Counted from the stretch's first letter, positions 44,024 to 52,977 are shown. The stretch: DNA of 64,000 bases from Flavobacteriales bacterium (GCA_021741075.1 JAIOYO010000018.1:1-64000); one strand, 5' to 3'. The notes: generated from the sequence alone by a model not told the origin. Translations and numbers: made by a program.

Positions 44024-45013
44024 ATGATTAAGTTTAGTAAGATATCGTTTGTGCTTTTTATGATGGCAATGGCGTTTGCCTCTTGCGATAAGGTTAGCCC
44101 TCCTAAATACGGCTGCATGAACCCGTTGGCGCTCAATTTCGACCCAGACGCCACGCTAGATGACGGTCACTGCGAGTTCGACCCATCGCTTTTACGAGGT
44201 TGCACCGATACCGTAGCCTCCAACTACGACCCCATGGCCGTGATTGATGACTGCCATTGCCGTTACGATGATTCGAGAACGGTACTTGTAGAAGACTACA
44301 CAGGTTTCCGTTGCCCAAATTGTCCGCGAGCTGCCGAGGCATTGAGAGAATTAGAATGCCTTTATGGAGCGCGAATTATTCCGTTGGCAGTACACGTTAG
44401 TCAGACGTTTGCATCTCCCGAAAACAATCCAGACGGAAGCTTTTCTACCGATTTTAGAACTTCAATCGGAAACATGTATGATACCGAATTTGGAAACAGC
44501 GCATTCTTGCCAAATGGACTCATCAATCGGAAAGAGTTTGATGGTGCTTTGCCTCAATTGCATGGCAATTGGGCTGGACTTGCCGCTGGCATTTTGGCGC
44601 AGCCAGCAGAAGCTTTGGTACACGTAAATGTTGCTTATGATGAAGGAACAAGAAATGCCACAGCAACCGTAGATATTTCCGCCTTACAAAACATGAATTA
44701 CGCCCCATATCGCATAGTGGTTTTGCTTTCTGAAGACAGCATATCAGATTGGCAAATTGATAACGCAGCCACACCACCAAGAGTGGAAGGCTACATTCAT
44801 ATGCACGTATTGCGCGATGGATTTACGGGAGCATGGGGCGAACTGCTAAATGGCGGAGCAAACATGGCTGCGGGTTACACCGCATCACCCACCTTTAATC
44901 TCACATTGCAGCCAGAATTTAAAGCACATCATTGCAACGTGGTGGCATTCATTTTTAGAGATGATACCAAAGAGGTAATTCAGGCAGACTACCACTCCGT
45001 TACCGAACACTAA
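44024..45013 (+). CDS. Omp28-like outer-membrane lipoprotein
   Basis: 329 residues. Lipoprotein signal ending AFASC (Cys20). Two short Asp-rich, calcium-loop-like repeats follow (GCMNPLALNFDPDATLDDGH; GCTDTVASNYDPMAVIDDCH), then an Omp28 domain with a thioredoxin-like signature DYTGFRCPNCPRAAEAL (a CPNC pair) and the family block MHVLRDGFTGAWGE. Omp28 proteins are Bacteroidota surface lipoproteins of unclear role, often with redox-active-looking cysteines. The gene lies three bases upstream of the porin-like gene and after the DUF6029-like gene. Confidence 0.85.
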   Translation: MIKFSKISFVLFMMAMAFASCDKVSPPKYGCMNPLALNFDPDATLDDGHCEFDPSLLRGCTDTVASNYDPMAVIDDCHCRYDDSRTVLVEDYTGFRCPNCPRAAEALRELECLYGARIIPLAVHVSQTFASPENNPDGSFSTDFRTSIGNMYDTEFGNSAFLPNGLINRKEFDGALPQLHGNWAGLAAGILAQPAEALVHVNVAYDEGTRNATATVDISALQNMNYAPYRIVVLLSEDSISDWQIDNAATPPRVEGYIHMHVLRDGFTGAWGELLNGGANMAAGYTASPTFNLTLQPEFKAHHCNVVAFIFRDDTKEVIQADYHSVTEH

Positions 45014-45015
45014 CT

Positions 45016-45684
45016 TTGCCGCTCATGCGGTTACTCATTTTCATTCTTTCGGCACTTCCATTTCTTTCGCTAGGTCAAGGCTTTGGCGGTGGATTGTATG
45101 GCGGCATCAGCACCACGCAAGTTTCTGGCGATGGCATTGGAGGATTCAACAAGGTAGGTGGTTGGGGAGGTGCATTCACTGATTATCGTTTCACACCGAG
45201 ATCTACACTTCAATTCGAAATTTCATTCATTCAAAAGGGAAGTAGACAGGCCGGAACGGAGAAGAACAACAACATTTTCATTCTCTACAATCACAACATG
45301 TTGGAAATTCCTGTCCTCTACCGATGGTATGGCATCAAGAACATGTGCATTGAAATCGGGATGCAGGCCGGAATTCTTCTCAGTTCTTTTCAGACCGGTA
45401 CGGACCCACAATTTGTTGAGGCAAAAAACTCATTAGCCTATCACCGAGCAGAATGGAGCGGTGCAGGAGGCATCAGTTATTTCTTTTGGAAGGGAAAAAT
45501 AGAGGCCAACGTCCGCTATTCCAATTCCATCCTCACCATGAAGAAAGGTGATTGGTGGATAAACCATGTCTTCGGTTTTTCTGTTAGATACTGGTTTAAG
45601 ACCACTTTGGACCGAGACAAAATCGAGGCGACAAAGAAGAAGGGACCAATTGATTTGAAAATCGACACTGGAAGCGAAGACTGA
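45016..45684 (+). CDS. Porin-family outer-membrane barrel protein (PorT-like)
   Basis: 222 residues with a signal peptide (RLLIFILSALPFLSLGQ). An 8-strand-type OMP fold: GGGLYGGISTTQVSGDG at the start, then YRFTPRSTLQFEISFIQKGS, LEIPVLYRWYG, IEIGMQAGILLSS and WINHVFGFSVRYWF. The layout is that of PorT-like porin-family proteins of Bacteroidota; whether it is PorT itself is not settled here. A charged tail (KIEATKKKGPIDLKIDTGSED) follows the last strand. Its stop TGA overlaps the ubiX ATG (A shared), so the two are translationally coupled. Confidence 0.75.
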   Translation: MPLMRLLIFILSALPFLSLGQGFGGGLYGGISTTQVSGDGIGGFNKVGGWGGAFTDYRFTPRSTLQFEISFIQKGSRQAGTEKNNNIFILYNHNMLEIPVLYRWYGIKNMCIEIGMQAGILLSSFQTGTDPQFVEAKNSLAYHRAEWSGAGGISYFFWKGKIEANVRYSNSILTMKKGDWWINHVFGFSVRYWFKTTLDRDKIEATKKKGPIDLKIDTGSED

Positions 45685-46247
45685 TGGGTAAGAAAAAAGT
45701 TGTTGTTGGAGTTACCGGTGCCAGTGGTTCTGTTTACGCCAAAGTCCTATTCGATAGGCTTATTGAGCTACAAGATCAAGTTCAAGATGTAGGAGTGGTT
45801 TTTAGCACCAATGCCCGCGAAGTATGGAAATTGGAATTGGGCAACTCAGATTTTGAAAAGCTTCCCTTCACCATCTACAATTCGAACGATTTTATGGCGC
45901 CTTTCGCCTCTGGTTCGGCCAAATACGAAACTATGATTGTTGCCCCATGTAGCATGGGAACTATGGCAAGAATTGCTTCAGGCATTTCTAACGATTTAAT
46001 GACCCGCGCTGCGGATGTCATTCTGAAAGAAAGGCGCAAGCTAATTTTGGTTGCGAGAGATACTCCTTTGAGTCTCATTCACATCAATAATATGAAGACG
46101 ATTACGGAGGCGGGCGGCATTATTGCGCCAGCAAGCCCTTCGTTTTACAGCAAACCCAAAGATTTTGAGGCATTGGCAAAAACGGTAGTAGACCGTGTGC
46201 TAGATCTAGCAGGTTTCGACCTCCATTCCTATCGCTGGAATTCGTAA
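45684..46247 (+). CDS. ubiX: Flavin prenyltransferase UbiX
   Basis: 187 residues, the usual length. UbiX attaches dimethylallyl phosphate to FMN, making the prenylated flavin needed by UbiD-type decarboxylases. Visible features are the phosphate-binding GVTGASGSVYAKVL at the start, VAPCSMGTMARIASGISNDL, and ARDTPLSLIHINNM with residues of the prenyl-FMN site. Coupled to the upstream porin-like gene by a one-base overlap. Confidence 0.95.
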   Translation: MGKKKVVVGVTGASGSVYAKVLFDRLIELQDQVQDVGVVFSTNAREVWKLELGNSDFEKLPFTIYNSNDFMAPFASGSAKYETMIVAPCSMGTMARIASGISNDLMTRAADVILKERRKLILVARDTPLSLIHINNMKTITEAGGIIAPASPSFYSKPKDFEALAKTVVDRVLDLAGFDLHSYRWNS

Positions 46248-46383
46248 ACGCATTTTGGCAATGAGCTCGGGCGTATTTCCATACGCCCCCTACGAGACGT
46301 CTCAAATGCTTGCAAAAAAGTTTCGGCAAATAATTCCGAATGCAATAGGTCGTTATAGCATTGAACGTCTAAAACCTAACGCC

Positions 46384-47751
46384 ATGAAAATGCTGACCGC
46401 CTTTCTCCTATCCACCCTTGCGATGGCTTATTTTTCTAACGAGCCTATTCCAAAACACAACGTTTATTTTGCTTGGAATGAGCCCGAAATCAAGAGTACA
46501 TCGCGGCAAGTGATAGAAGCCATATACGCCAAAACTCCAGCAGGAACCAAGGTTCGGTTTGGTATCGAAGGGCCCATATCAAGCGCTCACAATACGGCCG
46601 ATAAAAACCGCATTACCTCCGAACGGGCCAATAATATTGTCGACTTACTCAAGCAATTGGGTTCTGATAAAGATCATATTGAGATTATTGATGTAACCGA
46701 CCCATATCTGACCAAACCTTCGGAACTTACCTCCTCTAAACCATTTCAACTTGAAGTGCTGCTAAGCAAGGCGCAAGGTTGGGTTTCTCCTGCTTTTACT
46801 TCCATCGATGAATTTCTTCCGCTGCCTGTGCAGACCTTCAACATCAATCCGCGCGAAGACAACCGCTTGGTGGGCGCACAAGGAACCATCATAAACATTC
46901 CGGCTTTTACACTTGAATTGAAGAACGGAACCGTTCCTTCTACCATGATTGTAGAACTGAAGGAAGTTTACGGTGGCGGCACTATCGTGCAAGCCAATTT
47001 GCATACGGCTTCGGGCGGCAAAATGCTTCGTTCGGGCGGAACTATTCACATTGATGCAAACACCAATGGAAAACCAGCGATGGTTGCTAGCGGAAAGCAC
47101 CTCGATTTGGAATTTCCGCATGGCGATGAAGTAGCCGAAAACATGGAGGTTTTCAACGGACGTGTTGACCGAAGCGGAAACTTCGATTGGGTTCCAAAAG
47201 CTGGAATTGTTCAACTCGAATCTCGGGTTCGAGAAGAATTTTACATCAACGATGTGAAGGTGAGCAAGGAAGAATACCTCGCCAGAATGCAAGCTTGGGA
47301 AGACCGAAAAGCAGAACGCGAGCGCCAAGAAGCAGAATGGGCCAAAGAACAAGAAATAAGTAACGAAGTTGCCGCCAATGCCGAATCAATGGATGCCTAC
47401 CTCTTGAAAAGCGACCAACTTGGTTGGATAAACTGCGATGAATTCTATGATGTGGAGAACAAAACAGATGTCATCGTTTACGTAGATACGACCTATCGCC
47501 CTTCGGTAAGAATGGTTTTCGATAATATCAGTTCTGTGATGGGAGGCGATTACAACCACCGAACTGGAACTGTAACGTTCCGTGATGTTCCAGTTGGCGA
47601 ATCGGTTCGCTTAGTTGGCTATTCCATCATGGATGGAAAGGCCTACATGGATAACCGCAACGTGATTGTTTCGGAGAAGTTGAAGCACGACCTAAAGCTA
47701 GCTGCCACTACCAAACAGCAAATGGAATCGGAGTTGGCTTCGTTGAATTGA
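46384..47751 (+). CDS. Envelope protein with OmpA-like N-terminal segment, unknown function
   Basis: 455 residues from the ATG at 46384, which opens into a hydrophobic segment (MLTAFLLSTLAMAYF). An upstream extension to 46255 is possible but has no signal features. The region at about 55-105 resembles part of an OmpA-like domain (ADKNRITSERANNIVDLLKQ). From about 150 there is a ZU5/GAIN-like beta region often found in Bacteroidota (GTIINIPAFTLELKNGTVPS, ANLHTASGGKMLRSGGTIHI). A Glu/Arg-rich helix (about 310-345, QAWEDRKAERERQEAEWAKE) separates it from a C-terminal domain. Its 3' end is copied as a 30-bp direct repeat beyond the lipocalin gene. Confidence 0.6.
   Translation: MKMLTAFLLSTLAMAYFSNEPIPKHNVYFAWNEPEIKSTSRQVIEAIYAKTPAGTKVRFGIEGPISSAHNTADKNRITSERANNIVDLLKQLGSDKDHIEIIDVTDPYLTKPSELTSSKPFQLEVLLSKAQGWVSPAFTSIDEFLPLPVQTFNINPREDNRLVGAQGTIINIPAFTLELKNGTVPSTMIVELKEVYGGGTIVQANLHTASGGKMLRSGGTIHIDANTNGKPAMVASGKHLDLEFPHGDEVAENMEVFNGRVDRSGNFDWVPKAGIVQLESRVREEFYINDVKVSKEEYLARMQAWEDRKAERERQEAEWAKEQEISNEVAANAESMDAYLLKSDQLGWINCDEFYDVENKTDVIVYVDTTYRPSVRMVFDNISSVMGGDYNHRTGTVTFRDVPVGESVRLVGYSIMDGKAYMDNRNVIVSEKLKHDLKLAATTKQQMESELASLN
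47719..47748 (+). repeat. Direct repeat, copy 1, at the end of the 46384-47751 gene
   Basis: 30 bases that match 48509-48538 at 28 positions, including GGAGTTGGCTTCGTTGAAT without a mismatch. The two copies bracket the lipocalin gene. Confidence 0.75.
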
Positions 47752-47800
47752 TTGTCTCGTTAAAGGCGATTAGTGGCAATGCTTTTTTGTAGCTGTGGTA

Positions 47801-48430
47801 CTAGCATCCAGCTTGCGTGGTTTGTACCACTCTCGAAACATCATATCCCCGTTCTCCCCACTTCTCAAGTAAGCTATCGTAAAGGGTTTGATCGAAGGTT
47901 GGGGTGCGAGAGAGAATCCAAAAAGTTTGTTTATCACCAGAACCTACCACGGCCCATTGATAGTTCGGTTCAAGGTCAATAATCCAGTAATCAGACCCAG
48001 CACCACCGAAGAACGATACAAGTAGCTTGGCATTTCCACTATTCGGTACGATGGTGGCCGTTCCTTCTATTCTATTCTCAAAGCCGTTGGTAGAGAATAA
48101 ATTACATGCGTTGGTAACCGAAATTTGGTTTTCGGAGATGCCAGCATATTCGGCTGTTGTGCAATTGCAACCGGTCTGGAATATCTGAGGAATGCTTCCT
48201 ATTTCATACCATAGACCAGCATATTGACTTATGATAACGGTGTCTACCGTTTCGCTGAACGTTACGGTCGTATCTGGCAAAACATCCGTTGAATCAGTCG
48301 GTATAACCGCAGTGGTGTCCTGAACGGTGTCAATGATATCGTCCTCCACCGGAATTTCTTCTTTTGTGCAAGACGCTAGGGCTATTAGAATAAATGCCGT
48401 GGTTACGAAGTGTAGGATTTTAGTTTTCAT
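47801..48430 (-). CDS. Lipocalin (Blc-like) lipoprotein
   Basis: 209 residues from the ATG at 48430. That start is preferred over an upstream one at 48613 because it opens into a lipoprotein signal (TTAFILIALASC, lipid on Cys20). A Thr/Asp-rich linker follows, then a lipocalin barrel: the first-strand motif YAGLWYEIGSIPQIFQ, the mid-barrel GFENRIEGTATIVPNSGNAK, YWIIDLEPNYQWAVVGSGD and WILSRTPTFDQ near the end. Bacterial lipocalins bind lipids or fatty acids at the outer membrane. It lies between two copies of a 30-bp direct repeat. Confidence 0.88.
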   Translation of the reverse strand: MKTKILHFVTTAFILIALASCTKEEIPVEDDIIDTVQDTTAVIPTDSTDVLPDTTVTFSETVDTVIISQYAGLWYEIGSIPQIFQTGCNCTTAEYAGISENQISVTNACNLFSTNGFENRIEGTATIVPNSGNAKLLVSFFGGAGSDYWIIDLEPNYQWAVVGSGDKQTFWILSRTPTFDQTLYDSLLEKWGERGYDVSRVVQTTQAGC

Positions 48431-48508
48431 CTTTCGGTAACACGGGTTGTGCAAAAATGTTTGAATGAGAGAAGTGTTTAATTTCTGTAGAATCGATAGA
48501 CAAACCCT

Positions 48509-48538
48509 CAACTGGACTCGGAGTTGGCTTCGTTGAAT
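48509..48538 (+). repeat. Direct repeat, copy 2
   Basis: 28 of 30 bases match 47719-47748, the 3' end of the 46384-47751 gene. It lies just upstream of the DsbA-like gene, not in a frame that continues the first copy's gene. Confidence 0.75.
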
Positions 48539-48579
48539 CGACAACGAACTCTTTACCTTCGCCAGTGTTTCTATTTCCA

Positions 48580-49380
48580 ATGAAGTATTCACCACTAGTT
48601 CTGCTGCTGTCAATTGGCATTTTCCTGGCTCATTCAGGGAAGCTTCAAGCGCAGAACATCAAAGAAGAAAAAATGAAAGTTGAAGTTTGGAGTGATGTGG
48701 TTTGTCCGTTCTGCTATATCGGTAAAACGCATTTTGACGAGGCCTTAGCACGGTTTGCACAAAAGGAAAATATTGAGTTCGTTTGGAAGAGTTTTCAGCT
48801 GAATCCGAATCTCAAAACCACTCTTAATCAAAACCTTTACGAGCATCTATCCGAAAGCAAGGGCATTTCGGTAGAGCAAGCGAAAGGTATGGGAAGTCAT
48901 GCCGCTCAAATGGGAGCGCAATCTGGTCTGGAGTTGAATTTCGACAAATCGGTTGTTGCCAATTCGTTCAACGCGCATCGGTTAGTTCATTTTGCTAAAT
49001 CGAAAAGATTACAACAGGAAATGAAATCACGCCTATTCAAAGCGTATTTCACAGAGGGAAAGAACATTGATGATTTAGAAACACTCATAGCTCTGGCAAC
49101 AGAGATCGGTCTCGATGGAAAGGATGCAAAAGCAGTACTTGAAAGCGACCAATACGCTGCTGCGGTAAATGCAGACATTCAAGAATCTCGGCAATTGGGT
49201 GTAAGCGGTGTTCCGTTTTTCGTGTTTGATAGAAAGTATGCTGTTTCTGGCGCTCAACCCGCAGATTCGTTCCTTCAGAATTTGGAAAAATCGTTTGCGG
49301 AATGGCGAAAGGAAAACCCAACGGTTCAGCTACAAGTTTCGGAAGGACCAGCGTGCACTCCTGACAAAGTTTGCGATTGA
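48580..49380 (+). CDS. DsbA/FrnE-family disulfide oxidoreductase with signal peptide
   Basis: 266 residues from the ATG at 48580, whose first ~25 residues form a signal peptide (SPLVLLLSIGIFLAHSG, ending LQAQ). The FrnE-like DsbA domain begins at about 32 with VEVWSDVVCPFCYIGKTHFD (Cys42 and Cys45). It continues with a helical insert and the cis-proline region VSGVPFFVFDRKYAVSGAQP. FrnE proteins are usually cytoplasmic; an internal ATG at 48674 would give that form. The C-terminus holds two further cysteines (GPACTPDKVCD). Its substrate is unknown. Confidence 0.88.
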   Translation: MKYSPLVLLLSIGIFLAHSGKLQAQNIKEEKMKVEVWSDVVCPFCYIGKTHFDEALARFAQKENIEFVWKSFQLNPNLKTTLNQNLYEHLSESKGISVEQAKGMGSHAAQMGAQSGLELNFDKSVVANSFNAHRLVHFAKSKRLQQEMKSRLFKAYFTEGKNIDDLETLIALATEIGLDGKDAKAVLESDQYAAAVNADIQESRQLGVSGVPFFVFDRKYAVSGAQPADSFLQNLEKSFAEWRKENPTVQLQVSEGPACTPDKVCD

Positions 49381-49402
49381 ACGGTATCACAACAATAATT
49401 AT

Positions 49403-50092
49403 ATGAGAACAATCTCTACCATTTTAGCCTTGCTTTCGGTACAGGCATTCAGTTTTGGGCAATGCTCCTCGGTTGGTGTTCAGATATCATCTTCAGACAC
49501 TAATCAAATTCAGCTATATCATGCTGGGTTCTTTAACATAGATTCTGGCTACGCCAATGTTTGCGAATGGGAAGTGACAACTTTTCAAGGAACAGTGGTT
49601 CATCAAGCCATAACATCTGGAGATTGGCCTGACCAATCATTTAGTCTGTTCAATCATTCGGTTCCAATAACCGACTCTATGCAAGTCACCTTGTTCATCA
49701 CAAACCCGATTGCAGGAATCACTTGCTCAATAACAGACACGCTCGTGTGGGAAGAAACCGAGGTAATTCCAGGTGCATTCATTGGTAATTGGAGCGTTTT
49801 AGGCGATTACGTGGGTGTAGAAAATGAACTTGTTACTTCGATCATTTCGCTGCAAACGGGAAAACAAATACAGATTCTACCTTCTGTGGTTACCGATTGG
49901 TTTGTCGTCAGTAATATTGACGAAAACCATTCAATCGTTATGTTCGATTCAATGGGGAGGAAGGTATTTGAAAAGGCTGCTTATGTGCGTGAAGCCATAA
50001 ACGTACAATCATTTAAACCTGGGATGTATTACGTGCACATTTGCAATGCAAACGGTTATGTGATTGACGTTAAGAAGATGATGAAAATGTAG
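49403..50092 (+). CDS. Secreted protein with T9SS type A sorting domain
   Basis: 229 residues from the ATG at 49403, which opens into a signal peptide (MRTISTILALLSVQAFSFGQ). The middle is a beta-rich region with a few cysteines (QCSSVGVQISS, NVCEWEVTTFQGTVV) and no recognised family. The C-terminal ~75 residues look like a somewhat degenerate type A sorting domain (QILPSVVTDWFVVSN, IVMFDSMGRKVFEK, FKPGMYYVHICNANGYVIDV). It follows the DsbA-like gene by 22 bases; a disulfide partner relationship is possible but only inferred from position. Confidence 0.7.
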   Translation: MRTISTILALLSVQAFSFGQCSSVGVQISSSDTNQIQLYHAGFFNIDSGYANVCEWEVTTFQGTVVHQAITSGDWPDQSFSLFNHSVPITDSMQVTLFITNPIAGITCSITDTLVWEETEVIPGAFIGNWSVLGDYVGVENELVTSIISLQTGKQIQILPSVVTDWFVVSNIDENHSIVMFDSMGRKVFEKAAYVREAINVQSFKPGMYYVHICNANGYVIDVKKMMKM

Positions 50093-50100
50093 TATTCAGG

Positions 50101-51549
50101 CTACTTCGGTAAGTAGTACGTGTAACCAACGATTACGCTCAATCCATGAACAACTGGCTCAAAGTTCTTTTGAGTGTTTCCGAGTAACGATTGTGTGTTA
50201 ATTGGCCCTGTAAAGCTGATGGGCTGATTTTGAACGGCCGATTCGCCAAGGGAATAACTCAATCCGAGAGCCATTTTGCTATTGGTCCGTTTCCATGTGA
50301 TTCCGGTTGTGAAGTGATACGAATTCCAAAACGTGGTGTTAAGAGATGCCGTAACGTTCCGCTCAGAATCAAAGTCGGTTGAATTGAAGTCTGTTCTGAA
50401 AGAAGCCAGAAAACTGAACTTATCGTTAATGGGTTGCTCCACTGCAACGGCAGCATTCACCACCAACTGCAATTCGTTGGTTTTATAAAGAACGCTGTCT
50501 ATTGTGGTGCCCTGATAAATCTGTTCTGGCCTAATAATTACTGGCTCAGGGTCTAGAAAAACGGTGTATCGTTTAAGGGGTAAAAAAACCTCGGAAGCAA
50601 ACATGATTCTGGTTCCGCCTGTAAACTGATACTCGTACCCAAGGGCAAATGACCACGGTAGTTTATAATTCGCATCGATTTTACGGTTTTGAGACTCAAT
50701 AATCAATGTTTGATTTGCCAAAAACGGAACCGGTTCTCCCCTAGCAATTCTGTCCATGTTGTATTCCTTCTGAGCGTCACTTCCATTGGCCCTGCCCCAA
50801 ATTTTTATGCTGGTAGAGGTTGCTGTAATTCCGAGTTTGTGCCCGTTACTTTGAAACGAAAACCCGATTTTGTAAAGCAATCCTACGTGATTAATGATGC
50901 TATTACTCGAAAAAACTTGTTCTGCAACGAAACTCGAAGTATCCGCGCTCACATCAACCGTTCTGTCAATTGATAAACGAGAATCGTTATTGAGATAAGA
51001 CACAAACTGGCTAATTCCGACCGAGAATTTCTCATTAATCACGTAGCCGACACTCAGCGCTCCCCATTGCTCAATATTAGACAGTTCGTACACGAAATTG
51101 GTCTTGTAATTTTCGAGTCCGTTTCCAGCCGAAGTAATTTCTATTTCCTGTTCTGTTAAAAGATTCAATTTCATTCTATTGTTGAAGCGAGTAAGAATAC
51201 CGTAAGCCAATTTAAACTTAGGAGCCTTCTTCAAATTAATCATGCCAGAGATAATTTGTGGATAGATTAGGGTTTGAAACGAGGTCAAATCAACTCCATT
51301 TCCTGCGCCATTTTTCAGCTTCGCGAATTCAAAACCATAGGCGTTGGCGCTTACCGAGAGGTGTCCGTTCTCAATTCGAGATAATAATGCCGGATTGTAA
51401 TAAAGGGCAGAGTTGTCTTCGCTTCCAGCAACTACAGCACCACCAAGCAACGCAGATTGCGCACCGTATTGCTGCGCCCAATACTGATTTTGAGCCTGAG
51501 CCGCGAAAGCGCAGAACTGTAAGACGAGCAAGATTGATAAAATTCTCAT
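50101..51549 (-). CDS. OMPP1/FadL-type outer-membrane transporter
   Basis: 482 residues from the ATG at 51549, chosen because it opens into a signal peptide ([15 protein letters not shown]) and overlaps the queG stop as ATGA. The N-terminal hatch region [20 protein letters not shown] followed by NPALLSR is characteristic of the OMPP1/FadL/TodX family, which forms 14-stranded barrels for hydrophobic substrates. The C-terminus [14 protein letters not shown] is a plausible last strand. It is coupled to queG, which is unlikely to be functionally related. The substrate (fatty acid or another hydrophobic molecule) cannot be told. Confidence 0.8.
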   Translation of the reverse strand: MRILSILLVLQFCAFAAQAQNQYWAQQYGAQSALLGGAVVAGSEDNSALYYNPALLSRIENGHLSVSANAYGFEFAKLKNGAGNGVDLTSFQTLIYPQIISGMINLKKAPKFKLAYGILTRFNNRMKLNLLTEQEIEITSAGNGLENYKTNFVYELSNIEQWGALSVGYVINEKFSVGISQFVSYLNNDSRLSIDRTVDVSADTSSFVAEQVFSSNSIINHVGLLYKIGFSFQSNGHKLGITATSTSIKIWGRANGSDAQKEYNMDRIARGEPVPFLANQTLIIESQNRKIDANYKLPWSFALGYEYQFTGGTRIMFASEVFLPLKRYTVFLDPEPVIIRPEQIYQGTTIDSVLYKTNELQLVVNAAVAVEQPINDKFSFLASFRTDFNSTDFDSERNVTASLNTTFWNSYHFTTGITWKRTNSKMALGLSYSLGESAVQNQPISFTGPINTQSLLGNTQKNFEPVVHGLSVIVGYTYYLPK

Positions 51550-52460
51550 GGCTTTAGAAATTCTATGTTCCGTTTCAGTCCTCCAAACTTGGTGCGTTTG
51601 ACAGCAGACTTCTGAAACACTTTTTTGAAAACGTCTTCGGTCAGTTCTTCCCAATCGCGTTTGGTCATATCCAGCATTTCGGGGTGCGGATTGAACTGCG
51701 GTTCGGAGTGCGGTTTGGAGAAACGGTTCCACGGGCAAACATCCTGACACACATCGCAGCCAAAAGCCCAGTCGTCAAACTGGCCTTTCATCGAAGTTGG
51801 AATGGCCTCTTTTAACTCGATGGTGAAGTAGGAAATGCACTTGGAGCCATCCACCACGTAAGGTGCAACAATGGCTTCGGTTGGGCAGGCATCAATGCAG
51901 GCAGTGCAAGTGCCGCAATGGTCGCGGATGGGTTGGTCTGGCTCTAACTCTAAGTCCAAAATCAATTCTCCTATAAAGAAGAACGAACCATTTTTTGGAT
52001 GAATGAGATTGGCGTTTTTGCCTCGCCAACCAAGCCCTGATTTGGCTGCCCATACTTTATCCATTACAGGTGCACTATCCGTAAAAGCCCTCCCTTCTAC
52101 TTCGCCAATATTCTCGGTAATAAACTCCACCAATTCACGCAGTTTTCCTTTTATGACATGATGATAATCGTTACCGTAAGCGTATTTGGAGATCTTCGGG
52201 GCAGTCGGGTCTTTCTGTGTTTCTGAAGGATAATAATTGAGCAGAACGGTGATCACGCTTTTAGCTCCATCCACCAATTTGGTCGGATCCAATCGCATAT
52301 CGAAATGATTGGCCATGTAGCCCATTTCGCCATGCATGTTGGCGTTGAGCCACTTTTCCAATCGCGGTGCCTCCTCTTCCAGAAACCCCGCTTTAGAAAT
52401 ACCGCATTGCAGAAAGCCTAAACGCTGGGCTTCTTGTTTTATGAGGGTTTCCTTCTTCAC
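51546..52460 (-). CDS. queG: Epoxyqueuosine reductase QueG
   Basis: 304 residues from the GTG at 52460; a TTG at 52481 is possible but lies in the inverted repeat of the neighbouring GxxExxY element. QueG is a cobalamin- and [4Fe-4S]-dependent enzyme that makes queuosine in tRNA from epoxyqueuosine. The two cluster motifs are seen: [16 protein letters not shown] and [13 protein letters not shown]. It also has [20 protein letters not shown], typical of the family. It lies beside ruvB, a common flavobacterial pairing now interrupted by the GxxExxY insert. The ORF end overlaps the FadL-type gene by four bases. Confidence 0.93.
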   Translation of the reverse strand: MKKETLIKQEAQRLGFLQCGISKAGFLEEEAPRLEKWLNANMHGEMGYMANHFDMRLDPTKLVDGAKSVITVLLNYYPSETQKDPTAPKISKYAYGNDYHHVIKGKLRELVEFITENIGEVEGRAFTDSAPVMDKVWAAKSGLGWRGKNANLIHPKNGSFFFIGELILDLELEPDQPIRDHCGTCTACIDACPTEAIVAPYVVDGSKCISYFTIELKEAIPTSMKGQFDDWAFGCDVCQDVCPWNRFSKPHSEPQFNPHPEMLDMTKRDWEELTEDVFKKVFQKSAVKRTKFGGLKRNIEFLKP

Positions 52461-52473
52461 GCAAAAAGGAATT

Positions 52474-52500
52474 TCACGCAAAGGCGCAAAGACGCAAAGG
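52474..52500 (+). repeat. Left terminal inverted repeat of the GxxExxY element
   Basis: Iterated CGCAAAG units (CGCAAAGGCGCAAAGACGCA, then AAGG). The reverse complement of 52922-52948 matches it at about 25 of 27 bases. It reaches to within 15 bases of the queG start codon. Confidence 0.8.
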
Positions 52501-52529
52501 GTCGGATTCTATGAGTTCGAACGTCTAGC

Positions 52530-52907
52530 CTAAAGACCATGGACAATCCGTTGAATACCATCCTTTATCAATCGCTCATTGAAATTGACCAACAGACCTA
52601 ACCTCAATCCGGTCAGTTTCAAATACGTCTGAAGTTGCTTCTGATGAACCGGTTGAATTTTTTCAACGGATTTCAACTCAATGATAACCTTTGAATTAAT
52701 CACCAGATCGGCCATAAACCCACAACCCAACCTGATCCCATCCCATTCAACATCGATTGGTTTTTGCCTTTCTACCTGCAGCCCACGATTTTCAAGTTCA
52801 TAGGCAAGCACTTCCTCATACACACTTTCTAAAAGACCAGGCCCCAATCCTTTATGGATGACCAGGGAGCAGTCAACTATAATTGCAGCAATCTCGTTTT
52901 CAGTCAT
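52530..52907 (-). CDS. GxxExxY protein (PD-(D/E)XK nuclease-like)
   Basis: 125 residues. The name-giving motif is seen as GLLESVY in GPGLLESVYEEVLAYEL. A nuclease-like core follows: FMADLVINSKVIIELKSVEK (Asp, then Glu-x-Lys), then HQKQLQTYLKLTGLRLGLLV and FNERLIKDGI. The family (TIGR04256, PDDEXK_3) is common in Bacteroidota, often in many copies, with no proven function. Here it sits between two 27-bp inverted repeats in the ruvB-queG junction. It is therefore most likely an inserted, repeat-bounded module rather than part of either pathway. Confidence 0.9.
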   Translation of the reverse strand: MTENEIAAIIVDCSLVIHKGLGPGLLESVYEEVLAYELENRGLQVERQKPIDVEWDGIRLGCGFMADLVINSKVIIELKSVEKIQPVHQKQLQTYLKLTGLRLGLLVNFNERLIKDGIQRIVHGL

Positions 52908-52921
52908 CTTTATAGAATATT

Positions 52922-52948
52922 CCTTCGCGTCTTTGCGCCTTTGCGAGA
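52922..52948 (+). repeat. Right terminal inverted repeat of the GxxExxY element
   Basis: Inverted partner of 52474-52500 (CCTTCGCGTCTTTGCGCCTT, then TGCGAGA). It ends 29 bases beyond the ruvB stop. Confidence 0.8.
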
Positions 52949-52977
52949 GTTCAAATCTTCGAGCTTAGCGAGAAAAG

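Noticed and set aside
46255..46383. N-terminal extension of the 46384-47751 gene
   Set aside because: No signal features or conservation hint; the ATG at 46384 leads directly into the hydrophobic segment.
52461..52481. TTG at 52481 as start of queG
   Set aside because: It lies in the inverted repeat of the GxxExxY element and adds residues foreign to QueG; the GTG at 52460 is more likely, though not proven.
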